A DNA stretch of 64,000 bases from Rhodopseudomonas sp. BR0M22 (GTDB lineage Bacteria > Pseudomonadota > Alphaproteobacteria > Rhizobiales > Xanthobacteraceae). Position numbers and translations under genes: made by a program. This document shows, piece after piece, positions 1 to 7,668 of the stretch. The notes beneath the pieces were generated by a model, which saw nothing but the letters and a program-made list of their open reading frames with translations, searched no databases and was not told the origin of the DNA. The stretch covers positions 1 through 64,000 of the forward strand of contig NZ_QUMK01000010.1 in NCBI RefSeq assembly GCF_010907035.1. The letters run 5' to 3'. Positions within the stretch are counted from its first letter, which is position 1, and the number at the start of each line of letters is the position of its first letter.

Positions 1-337
1 GTGTCGCGTCGTCGAGCTGTTCGGATCGCGACAGCACCGGCGCGGCGATCTCGATCCGGTCTTCGAAGGCGAGCTGGCGGATGATCCGCGGCGGCGCCTG
101 GACCGGGGCGAGCCGCTGCGCCAGCAGCACCATGGCATTGCTCTCGATGTTCTCCACCAAACAGGTGAAGACGTCGTCGAACACCTCGATCTGCTCTTCG
201 TTGTATTCGACGGCACCGAGAAACAGGTCGGTAACGCGCCGCAACGTCTCCACCCGGCGGGCCACGGTGCCATGGGCCAGCATCGCTTGCAATTCGTCGA
301 GCAGACGGAGGGCGGGCCGCTTCGATCTCGAAATCAT
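1..337 (-). CDS. DUF2336 domain protein, N-terminal part (gene runs off the left edge)
   Basis: Reading leftwards from an ATG at 337 gives an uninterrupted frame to the window edge. The product begins MISRSKRPALRLLDELQAML and continues with a helical segment containing TDLFLGAVEYNEEQIEVFDD. This resembles the start of DUF2336 proteins, an alphaproteobacterial helical-repeat family of unknown function. A GTG directly before the ATG (340) is an equally possible start. The C-terminal part is missing only because the window ends. A second DUF2336 gene lies at about 45.2 kb. The family call is moderately sure. No function is known. Confidence 0.65.
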   Translation of the reverse strand, partial: MISRSKRPALRLLDELQAMLAHGTVARRVETLRRVTDLFLGAVEYNEEQIEVFDDVFTCLVENIESNAMVLLAQRLAPVQAPPRIIRQLAFEDRIEIAAPVLSRSEQLDDAT

Positions 338-414
338 CACTCTGTCCTAGAGGGCTGACGCCTGCTTCTTCAGGCGCAGTCAATTCGTCGTCCGTTCAGG
401 CCGTTTGTAAGTCG

Positions 415-1560
415 TCAGGCGTAGGCAATCTTGTTTCGTCCGTCGTGCTTGGCCTCGTACAGTGCCTGATCGGCACGCGACAGCACGGCTTCGGTGCTCT
501 CGTCCAAGGTCATGGTGGTGATTCCCGCCGACAGCGTGACCGTCATGCTCGGCGAGAACGCGCTCCAATCCAGTTCAGCCACGATCATCCGCAGCCGCTC
601 GATGATCAGCAGTGCCTCGCGCTTGTCGGTGTTGGGCAGGAGCAGCAGAAATTCTTCGCCGCCGTAGCGGCCGAAACGGTCGAAGTTGCGGATGTTGGCG
701 AAGATCGTGATCGCGAAGGTGCGCAGCACCTCGTCGCCGATCGGGTGGCCGAAGGTGTCGTTGATCCGCTTGAACCAATCGAGATCGATCAGCGCCAGCG
801 ACAGCGGCTCGCCGTGCCGAGCCGCTCGCGCGATCTCGTTGTCGAGGTGCTGCATGATACAGCGGCGATTATAGGCACCGGTCAGTTCGTCGAGTTCGGC
901 CAGTTCTTCGATGCGCTGATACGCCTCACGGAGCTGGACACCGCGTTTGTAGAGCGAATCTCGCATTGCCTTCGAGAAGGCGCCGATGAACATGCAACGG
1001 CCGACCGTCGATACCAGCGCCAGCAGGGTCGCAAACCGCTCCAGCGGCGATTGGTGCGGCAGGTCGATCGGCAAGTCGGTGAGCAGAAACAGCAGCGTCA
1101 ATACGGACAGCAGAGCGGCCCAGCAGATCAGCGCCTGCCGCCGGTCCGCGCGCAGCGCTGCGAAGCCGAACACGACGAACAGCTCGAACAGCAAGACCGC
1201 GCCGATCTGCGGCGCCCAGGCGGCAAACCCGACGATCACGACCAGATGCGTGATGGTGGTCGGAACCGTCAGATAGTGGTCGGGGAAACGGTCGTTGAAT
1301 CCGGATTCGGATAAGGCGAACAGGATGCTGCCCACGACGAGGCCGCAGACGGCAAAGGCCACTGCCACGACTGGTGGGATGGTGCCGGCCTGGACATAGA
1401 TGATCAGGATGCCGGCATCGACCATGAAGCTGGCGGCGATCAGATCCAGCATGCGGCGTCTTTGCCGCATGCGTCGACCGCGGACGGCAGAGATTTGGGC
1501 GTCGTCTGCGCTGGTTGGCGCACCGGGCAGGGTGCCCGGAATCGCAGCAGTTGGTCCCAT
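415..1560 (-). CDS. membrane-bound diguanylate cyclase (GGDEF protein)
   Basis: The 381-residue protein should make cyclic di-GMP from two GTP at the inner membrane. Residues about 37-205 form several hydrophobic helices (for example LIAASFMVDAGILIIYV) that act as an integral membrane sensor of unknown ligand. A GGDEF domain follows from about 215. The active-site signature is GGEEF at 300-304, so the enzyme should be catalytic. An RNFD motif at 291-294, exactly five residues upstream, is a product-inhibition (I) site. No EAL domain is present. The gene is flanked by DUF2336 downstream and a long gap upstream, so it is probably a single-gene unit. The PilZ gene at 10.1 kb is another c-di-GMP-related gene in the window. 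Confidence 0.9.
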   Translation of the reverse strand: MGPTAAIPGTLPGAPTSADDAQISAVRGRRMRQRRRMLDLIAASFMVDAGILIIYVQAGTIPPVVAVAFAVCGLVVGSILFALSESGFNDRFPDHYLTVPTTITHLVVIVGFAAWAPQIGAVLLFELFVVFGFAALRADRRQALICWAALLSVLTLLFLLTDLPIDLPHQSPLERFATLLALVSTVGRCMFIGAFSKAMRDSLYKRGVQLREAYQRIEELAELDELTGAYNRRCIMQHLDNEIARAARHGEPLSLALIDLDWFKRINDTFGHPIGDEVLRTFAITIFANIRNFDRFGRYGGEEFLLLLPNTDKREALLIIERLRMIVAELDWSAFSPSMTVTLSAGITTMTLDESTEAVLSRADQALYEAKHDGRNKIAYA

Positions 1561-1953
1561 CGTCCGCCCGATCGTGTGTTTGTCTCGGGGAACCTACGGG
1601 GAAAAGCGTTTCGTTTTGGTATCTGCGCGGCGGCCTCAACCACAGCGCGCAGACGTTAGCCGTTTGATTCTGCCAGACTTCTTGTCAGGCCATGGGCCGG
1701 CGGAGGGCGCGCCGGCATCGAAAAATGTGGAAATGTCGCGCAGATCCGGTCTCGGCTTGCTAACGTCGCCCCGGTCAGAGCCGCCGACTCGCGGGGGCTG
1801 GCTGCGCGGTGCTGGTCGTCCCGAACCGGGGCGAACCGACTGCCTCGTTTCGCGTCACAATCTGGACCCTGCGACAATCCCGGGGATGTAAAATTTGCTT
1901 TTGTTTATCGAACCTTCCGCTGGGCCCGGTCGACCTAAGCCAAGAGATGGCCA
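1561..1953. other. intergenic region between divergent GGDEF and sigma-factor genes
   Basis: This 393-base gap separates two divergently transcribed genes and must hold both promoters. Open frames inside it lack family resemblance and good ribosome sites. The AT-rich stretch around 1888-1910 just before the sigma gene is the likeliest promoter area. GAACCT near 1907 resembles an ECF -35 box, but I see no convincing -10 at the right distance. Confidence 0.4.
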
Positions 1954-2523
1954 GTGAGTACCAAGCAGGCTGCCACGGACGAGGTCCTGATCGCCAGGAT
2001 CGCCCAGGGGGACCGGGTTGCGATGCAGGTTCTGTATGGCCGGCATCACGTCAAAGTCTTCCGTTTCGGACTGCGCTTGGTTCGGAACGAACAGATCGCC
2101 GAAGATCTTATCAACGAAGTGTTTCTCGACGTTTGGCGTCAGGCCGGCAAGTTCGAGGGGCGGTCTGCCGTTTCAACTTGGCTATTGGCGATCACGCGGT
2201 TCAAGGCGCTGTCGGCGCTGCGACGCCGTAAGGACGCTGAACTGGACGACGAGGCCGCCGCTGCAATCGAGGATCCTGCCGACGATCCCGAGATCGCAGT
2301 GCAGAAGAAGGATACGGGCGAAGCGTTACGGCAATGTCTGACGTCGCTGTCGCCCGAACATCGAGAGATCGTCGATCTGGTGTACTACCATGAGAAGTCC
2401 GTGCAAGAAGTCGCCGAGATCGTCGGAATTCCGGAGAACACCGTGAAAACCCGGCTGTTCTACGCGCGCAAGAAACTCGCCGACCTGCTGCTGGCGGCCG
2501 GTGTCCAGCGAGGCTGGCCATGA
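1954..2523 (+). CDS. ECF-family RNA polymerase sigma factor
   Basis: The 189-residue protein has sigma-70 region 2 at about 10-80 (DLINEVFLDVWRQAGKF, then STWLLAITRFKAL) and region 4 at about 125-178 with the helix-turn-helix VQEVAEIVGIPENTVKTRLF. These are the only two regions an extracytoplasmic-function sigma factor needs. The start is GTG at 1954, the first codon giving the full region 2; the nearby ATG at 1946 is out of frame. Its stop overlaps the next gene's start as ATGA. That gene is a membrane anti-sigma factor, so the sigma factor is presumably held inactive until an envelope signal frees it. The regulon and ECF group are not evident. Confidence 0.9.
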   Translation: MSTKQAATDEVLIARIAQGDRVAMQVLYGRHHVKVFRFGLRLVRNEQIAEDLINEVFLDVWRQAGKFEGRSAVSTWLLAITRFKALSALRRRKDAELDDEAAAAIEDPADDPEIAVQKKDTGEALRQCLTSLSPEHREIVDLVYYHEKSVQEVAEIVGIPENTVKTRLFYARKKLADLLLAAGVQRGWP

Positions 2524-3314
2524 TGGCGATGAGCAAGACGATGCCCGAGCACAGCGAGCCGGGCGATATTGAAGCATTGCTGCCGTGGTACGCTGCCGGG
2601 ACGCTGGATCCGCGCGACACCCGCCGCGTCGCCGAGGCGCTCGACCGCGACCCGGAGTTGGCGCGGCAATATGCCGTGATCCTCGAGGAATATTCCGCGA
2701 CGATCGAGTTGAACGAGAGTTTGGGAGCCCCTTCGTCGCGGACCATGCACAAGCTGTTCGCGGCGATCGACGCCGAGCCGGCGCAGCAGCCCGCCGGCGG
2801 TCCCGGTCTTGGAGAACGGTTCGCTGGCTTCTTTGCTGGTCTGTCGCCAAAAGCACTGGCCTGGTCGGCTGCGGCGGCCAGCGTCGCGCTGTTGCTGCAG
2901 GCCGGTCTGATCGGTGCGATGCTGGCTTGGCATCACCCCGGCACTGTGCAGACTGCCGCGTATCAGCCACAGAACGATGTCGCGCCGCCCGCCGCCGCGC
3001 CGCGCGAGCGCACCGCAGAAGCCGCGAAACCGGCGGCGCCGATGGTGATGGCGGAACGCTCGGGCGGCCCGGTGGTGCGCAGTCTGACGCCTCCGACAGC
3101 GCCGCGCGCCCTGGTCAAGTTCTCGCCCGACGCTCGTGCCGCCGAGATCTCGGCGCTGCTCGACCGCTATGATGCGGTGGTGGTCGATAGTTCGAGGGGC
3201 GGGGTGTTCCGGCTGCAGTTCGGCAATCACGCGCTGTCGAAGCAGGCTCAGGACGATCTGATCGCCCGCCTGCAGAAGGAGCCGATCGTCAACGTGGTGC
3301 TGTCCGCTCCCTAA
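2520..3314 (+). CDS. membrane-anchored anti-sigma factor
   Basis: Translationally coupled to the sigma gene by a 4-base overlap. The 264-residue product has an N-terminal helical sigma-binding region (IEALLPWYAAGTLDPRDTRR). It is followed by one transmembrane helix at about 113-138 (AAAASVALLLQAGLIGAMLA), a Pro/Ala-rich stretch, and a periplasmic C-terminal domain from about 195 (ALVKFSPDARAAEISALLDR). The His-Cys zinc signature of ZAS anti-sigma factors is absent, so it belongs to the zinc-free RskA-like type. By family analogy it would bind the sigma factor and release it after regulated proteolysis. The signal is unknown. Confidence 0.8.
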   Translation: MMAMSKTMPEHSEPGDIEALLPWYAAGTLDPRDTRRVAEALDRDPELARQYAVILEEYSATIELNESLGAPSSRTMHKLFAAIDAEPAQQPAGGPGLGERFAGFFAGLSPKALAWSAAAASVALLLQAGLIGAMLAWHHPGTVQTAAYQPQNDVAPPAAAPRERTAEAAKPAAPMVMAERSGGPVVRSLTPPTAPRALVKFSPDARAAEISALLDRYDAVVVDSSRGGVFRLQFGNHALSKQAQDDLIARLQKEPIVNVVLSAP

Positions 3315-3324
3315 ACAGCGTCAT

Positions 3325-3351
3325 CGAGCGAACGGTCCATCGCTTCGCTCG
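3325..3351 (+). terminator. hairpin just after the sigma/anti-sigma operon
   Basis: CGAGCGAA at 3325-3332 pairs perfectly with TTCGCTCG at 3344-3351 across an 11-base loop, beginning 11 bases after the anti-sigma stop codon. No T-run follows, so it may act as a Rho-dependent pause or an mRNA 3'-end stabiliser, not a classical intrinsic terminator. Confidence 0.35.
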
Positions 3352-3529
3352 AAGGCAACACGTCGAAAGCAGGTCGAGGCCGCCCGATCAACGGATATCC
3401 GCGTCGAAACCGTCGCCGGACAGCCTCGGCGCGTGGGCGTTTTCCGTGTCCAAGCAGGGTGCGCGCTTCACCATGACGCGAGCTGCAAAAAAATCTGCAA
3501 CTGGATTGAACGTCCGGCGTTGTCGACTG

Positions 3530-3656
3530 ACCAATCGTTGTGGGAGCGGAGACCACCTCCCCAACGAGGCCGTATCCGGCGCGAGCGCCCATCCACCCCT
3601 GCGCTGATATGGCTTTTGACCCGCCCGGTTGTCCCCCCGGGCGGGTCTTTCATTTT
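3530..3656 (+). ncRNA. candidate trans-acting small RNA with three hairpins and its own terminator
   Basis: A gene-free stretch carries three consecutive hairpins, all readable on the plus strand. Hairpin 1 pairs 3536-3546 with 3557-3566 (ten pairs, one bulged T). Hairpin 2 pairs 3567-3576 with 3606-3615 (ten pairs, two wobbles). It continues through an inner helix 3584-3588/3601-3605 to a C-rich loop CCATCCACCCCT. Hairpin 3 is a strong intrinsic terminator (3619-3646) followed by CTTTCATTTT. No open frame fits. The loop and the CCTCCCC strand of hairpin 1 resemble anti-Shine-Dalgarno seed regions of alphaproteobacterial regulatory RNAs. The 5' end is approximate: TTGAAC at 3506-3511 could be a -35 box, but no clear -10 is seen. 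The family is not identified. Confidence 0.55.
3619..3656 (+). terminator. intrinsic (Rho-independent) terminator
   Basis: ACCCGCCCGG at 3619-3628 pairs perfectly with CCGGGCGGGT at 3637-3646 over an 8-base loop, followed by CTTTCATTTT. It is the clearest intrinsic terminator in the window. It lies 300 bases after the nearest upstream coding gene, which is why a separate RNA transcript ending here is proposed. Confidence 0.85.
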
Positions 3657-3847
3657 AGGGGCGATTTGGCTTCCAGGTGAGCGCAGACGGCCGCATTCGG
3701 GTCATTTGATCCGCTTTGGCGAGGTCGGGCCGTTTCAAATTACCGTTGCGCTGGACATGGTAAATTTTTGTTAACAACATTGTCCTTAAGCTGCTCGTCG
3801 ATTCGTAGGTTGCGTCGCGTTCCTTTCCCTCTCCTGGCGGACTGACC

Positions 3848-4348
3848 ATGGAACAGACCGACGCCGAGCGCGGCCGTGCGCTCGTCGAGCGCTGGTGTGT
3901 GCTCGCCGAACAGCGGCTCGACTACCTGACTGAACTGTTCGAAAGCGGCCGGTGGCGCCGTTTCTTCGGCGAACGCGAATTTCTCACCAACGTCCAGGAA
4001 GCCAAGGCAGCGGTCGAGACGTGGCGCGATCTGTTGCGCCGCGAAGCGACGCTCGACAACCAGCCGGTCGATCTGTCCTGGCTCGGCCACAACAAGCAGG
4101 TTGCTCCTCGCGTCGCCTTCTATTTCGACGGCGAACCGGTCAACGCCTCGGCGTCACCGCCCAGGCCGTCAGCGGCCCGGACTGCGCGCGTCGCCGAGCC
4201 GGTCAAGCCGGTCGAACCGCCGGTGCGTCCGCGCCCGATCGCCGAATCTGCGCCGGCGATCGTGCCTGAAGACGTGCCGGTGTGGCTGCACGCGCTCGAT
4301 CCGGAACGCCTCGAGCAGCGCTATTCGCTGTTGCGCAAAGCGGGCTGA
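3848..4348 (+). CDS. TIGR03809-like conserved hypothetical protein
   Basis: The 166-residue protein has no signal peptide or membrane helix. Residues 1-95 form a conserved-looking helical domain (ALVERWCVLAEQRLDYLTEL, then ESGRWRRFF and VDLSWLG). A Pro/Ala/Val-rich linker follows at about 100-140, ending in a short C-terminal motif VPVWLHALDPERLEQRYSLL. I believe this is the family named TIGR03809, known only from the Bradyrhizobium/Rhodopseudomonas group and without a function. The start is the ATG at 3848, preceded by an AT-rich promoter-like region. The gene stands alone. Confidence 0.7.
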   Translation: MEQTDAERGRALVERWCVLAEQRLDYLTELFESGRWRRFFGEREFLTNVQEAKAAVETWRDLLRREATLDNQPVDLSWLGHNKQVAPRVAFYFDGEPVNASASPPRPSAARTARVAEPVKPVEPPVRPRPIAESAPAIVPEDVPVWLHALDPERLEQRYSLLRKAG

Positions 4349-4791
4349 CGAGCACGCTGGAATCGAATCCCGCCTGTTCGACTATCCACAGGGTGGTCGA
4401 CGCGACTTTCGTCTATTGGGTGGGGCGCCCATTGCGCGACCGATGCAATCTCCGCGGTCCCGCGTTCCTTTCTAACTTCAACTGCTGTTTCGGTTTTGTG
4501 ACGACGGTCGAGGTCGATCGGTCGGTGCGCGCGATGCACCATGCCGCGATCGGTGCAAACTGGCGCCAATGATCGCCGAATTGTACCGCTGAGATTTAAC
4601 CGATCGGAACGAATTCCGGCGCACCTGTTGCGTGCGGTCCGGTCCCGGAACCGTTCACAAGATGACATCTCAGAGGGGGGATTCGCGGCGACGTGCGCGG
4701 CATTGCCGTGCTGCGGATTTCCCTCTTATGCGCCGCTTCTCATGCGCCGCATGCAGCCACGCTTTCGAGCGTACTCATCGGGAAAGAGATC
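4349..4791 (+). other. intergenic leader before chemoreceptor gene
   Basis: This 443-base gap holds no credible gene. The reading frame of the downstream chemoreceptor is open from 4693, but that extension has no family resemblance, and the ATG at 4792 follows a purine-rich GGGAAAGAGAT ribosome site. A short direct repeat, ATGCGCCGC, occurs at about 4729 and 4743. No terminator with a T-run is seen after 4348. Confidence 0.35.
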
Positions 4792-6858
4792 ATGTCGCGT
4801 ATCCCTTCGTCGCCCGTCCCGCCCAAAGTTGCGGGTCCGTTTTCGTTCTTCACCAACCGCAAGATCGGCGTCAAAATCGCCATCGGCTTCGCCGCCGTTC
4901 AGGTGCTGATGGCGGTGATGGCCGTGCTGAACTATTCGAGCTTCGGCAAAGTCGGCGTTGCCTTCACGGATTTCGATCAGCGCGTCGCTGTGGTCGACGC
5001 TGTGCGTAACGTCGAGCAGGACTTCAACGCCTTTCGCCGGGTCGTGCGCGAATACAGCCTCACCGGCGAGGACCACCTGATCGCCGAAGCCGGCAAGCGC
5101 AGCACCGAGCTGCAGGATCACATCAAGCAGGCGCTGCAGCAGATTCAAGCCGAGAACCGCCGCGTGGCGATGGTCGACCTGAGTAGCAAAGTCGATTCCT
5201 ACGTGGCCCAGCTTGAAGGTCTCACGAAGGTGCGCCAGGACCAGAATAGGTTATCGCTGACGGTGCTGGGGCCTGTCGGGCAGCGTATCGTGGGCAAGCT
5301 CGAGCAATTGCAGGCCGCCACCATGCGCGGCGATGGCAACAGCGAGCAGGCACTGTTGGTCGGACAGTCGCTGAAGCAGTTCCTGCTGCTGCGGCTCGCC
5401 GCCAGCAAAGTGCTGGGAGTTCGGTTCGACAAGGCCGAGCAGGCCAACGCCGAGAAGGCGATGGGCGATTTCCGCACCACGCTGTCGACGATGAAGACCG
5501 TTCTGTCTGGCGCATCCGAACGCGAGCAACTGGCCGCGATCGAGTCCGACCTTGAGATCTACGCCGACGGCTTCCTGCAGTCGGTGCGCGACGTCAGCGA
5601 GATCGATACGACGATCGCGGCCATGATCAAGGTCGCAGAGTCGCTTGTGGGCGACGCGACCGCGATCAAGCAGTCCGGCATTGTCGATCAGAAGCAGATC
5701 GGCCACCAAACTGCAGCGCTGATTGGCGAGACCCAGAACCAGATCGTGTTCATCACCCTGGGAGCGATGGCGATCGGCCTGGTGCTCGCCTGGCTGATCG
5801 GGCGCGCGGTGTCGAAGCCGATCGTGGCGATGTCCGGCGTGATGAAGGAGCTCGCCGCCGGCAATAATAACGTGGAGATCGTCGGAGCCGGACGGCTCGA
5901 TGAAATTGGGTTGATGGCGTGCACCGTAGAGGTGTTCAGGACGAACGCGATCGAATACGACCGGATGAAAGCCGAGCAGGAAGAGGCGGAGCGTCGCGTC
6001 GCTGCCGAGCACAAGGCGGAGATGCAGCGCCTCGCCGATCACTTCGAAAGCGCGGTCGGGGAGATCATCGATACCGTGACCTCGGCTTCGACCGAGCTCG
6101 AAGCCTCGGCCGGCACGCTGACGACGACCGCCGAACACGGACAGCAGCTCGCCGGCTCGGTCGCCGCGGCCTCCGAGCAAGCTACCGCCAATGTGCAGTC
6201 GGTGGCGTCGGCGACCGAGGAAATGGCGTCGTCGATCAACGAGATCAGCCGCCAGGTGCAGGAGGCGGCGCGCATCGCCAACGAGGCGGTGGAGCAGGCG
6301 CGCAAGACCAATGAACGGATCGGCACGCTGGCTCAGGCGGCGAATCGCATCGGCGACGTCGTCGAACTGATCAACACCATTGCCGGCCAGACCAATCTGC
6401 TGGCGCTCAACGCCACGATCGAGGCGGCGCGGGCCGGCGACGCCGGTCGCGGCTTCGCGGTGGTCGCCGCCGAGGTCAAGGCGCTCGCCGAACAGACCGG
6501 CAAGGCGACCGGCGAAATCAGCTCTCAGGTCGGCAGCATGCAGTCGGCGACGCAGGAGTCGGTTGGTGCCATCCGTGAGATCGGCGGCACCATCGAGCGG
6601 ATGTCGGAGATCGCCTCGACCATTGCGTCGGCGGTGGAAGAGCAGGGCGCTGCCACGCAGGAGATCTCCCGCAACGTGCAGCAGGCGGCTCGCGGCACCC
6701 ACGAGGTTTCGTCCAACATCGCCGACGTGCAGCGCGGCGCGACCGAGACCGGCTCGGCGTCGTCGCAGGTGCTGTCCGCCGCGCAGTCGCTGTCGCGCGA
6801 CAGCACGCGCTTGAAGGACGAGGTCGATCGCTTCATGGAGACGGTGCGGGCGGCCTGA
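4792..6858 (+). CDS. methyl-accepting chemotaxis protein (HBM-type sensor)
   Basis: A 688-residue inner-membrane chemoreceptor. After a short cytoplasmic tail there is a membrane helix at about 24-45. A periplasmic, all-helical ligand domain of about 270 residues follows, the size of a helical bimodular (HBM) sensor. A second membrane helix lies near 317-337 ([20 protein letters not shown]), then HAMP and the long coiled-coil signalling domain. The signalling tip has the conserved [20 protein letters not shown]. Ligand binding outside would control CheA through this tip. No CheR-docking pentapeptide is seen at the C-terminus (ETVRAA). Start at 4792 because it has a good ribosome site and a typical N-terminus. 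The ligand is unknown. Confidence 0.9.
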   Translation: MSRIPSSPVPPKVAGPFSFFTNRKIGVKIAIGFAAVQVLMAVMAVLNYSSFGKVGVAFTDFDQRVAVVDAVRNVEQDFNAFRRVVREYSLTGEDHLIAEAGKRSTELQDHIKQALQQIQAENRRVAMVDLSSKVDSYVAQLEGLTKVRQDQNRLSLTVLGPVGQRIVGKLEQLQAATMRGDGNSEQALLVGQSLKQFLLLRLAASKVLGVRFDKAEQANAEKAMGDFRTTLSTMKTVLSGASEREQLAAIESDLEIYADGFLQSVRDVSEIDTTIAAMIKVAESLVGDATAIKQSGIVDQKQIGHQTAALIGETQNQIVFITLGAMAIGLVLAWLIGRAVSKPIVAMSGVMKELAAGNNNVEIVGAGRLDEIGLMACTVEVFRTNAIEYDRMKAEQEEAERRVAAEHKAEMQRLADHFESAVGEIIDTVTSASTELEASAGTLTTTAEHGQQLAGSVAAASEQATANVQSVASATEEMASSINEISRQVQEAARIANEAVEQARKTNERIGTLAQAANRIGDVVELINTIAGQTNLLALNATIEAARAGDAGRGFAVVAAEVKALAEQTGKATGEISSQVGSMQSATQESVGAIREIGGTIERMSEIASTIASAVEEQGAATQEISRNVQQAARGTHEVSSNIADVQRGATETGSASSQVLSAAQSLSRDSTRLKDEVDRFMETVRAA

Positions 6859-7073
6859 CAGATCATTTGATCTGAGCCGGATTCGCTATTCGAAGCGTCG
6901 CGCCTGGGGTTCGCTCCGGGCGCGCGCTTGTGTCGACTGTGTTCAAATAGTGACATCTATTCCAAATGTCATGAAGTGCGGTATCACGTCACCGCACCGT
7001 ATTGTTGCACCTTCGATGCTGTGATTACTTGGCCACGCAGACACTGGGGACGCGTGTGCTGAGGGCGTTACGG

Positions 7074-7514
7074 ATGAGAGCGAAGGACAAGGCGTCGGCC
7101 GCGCATGCGCGTCGTCCGACCCTTGCGCTCGGGATGCGTCGCGATCGACCCTGGCCTGCGGTCGCAGTCCGCTTCGCGACCAGTTGGCTGGTCACCCTGG
7201 CTCTGCTGCTGCAGATTGCGCTGTCGGCGGCGCCGCTCCCGGGGGCAGGATCGCTCGACGTTCTCGCCAGCGCCGGCATCTGTCATTCGATCGACACCTC
7301 AGCCCCGGCAGACTCGCAGGATCGGGTCGTGGTGCACTTCAAGTGCATCGCCTGCGTTCTGGTGTGCAGCCTGCCGCCGCCGTCCTTGGTCGTCACCGCC
7401 GCGCCAAGCCTGTCCTGGGTCTGGCTGACGCAGCGTTGGCCGCTGACCGAGGCGGCGCCGCGCAGTGTCCCGGCTTCCTCTCATTCCGCCCGCGGACCTC
7501 CTGATCTTGCGTAA
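7074..7514 (+). CDS. DUF2946-like small membrane protein, partner of the copper receptor
   Basis: The 146-residue protein has one hydrophobic helix (VTLALLLQIALSAAPL) that serves as signal or anchor. A periplasmic part follows with a His/Cys cluster (CHSIDT, then HFKCIACVLVC) and the C-terminal ARGPP typical of DUF2946 proteins. DUF2946 genes are often found beside TonB-dependent receptors, and the His and CxxC residues suggest metal binding. The start is uncertain: ATG at 7074 or 7134. It lies 155 bases before the copper-type receptor and the two are probably co-transcribed. A role in copper handling is inferred from that neighbour. Confidence 0.65.
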   Translation: MRAKDKASAAHARRPTLALGMRRDRPWPAVAVRFATSWLVTLALLLQIALSAAPLPGAGSLDVLASAGICHSIDTSAPADSQDRVVVHFKCIACVLVCSLPPPSLVVTAAPSLSWVWLTQRWPLTEAAPRSVPASSHSARGPPDLA

Positions 7515-7668
7515 CCGCACCGGTCGCTGATCGCGCGTCTTTCGCGCGGCGGCGATGCCTTGCCGTTTCGCTACTGCCACCGTCGCGTCCGCTTTGTCGC
7601 GCCGCACGGGGACAGATGTCCTGCGCCAGCCATGGGCTGCGCGCGCTCGATCTTCCGTGAGTTTCGTC

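Noticed and set aside
1907-1930. ECF-type promoter before the sigma gene
   Set aside because: A GAACCT -35-like hexamer is present, but no matching -10 element at 15-17 bases was found.
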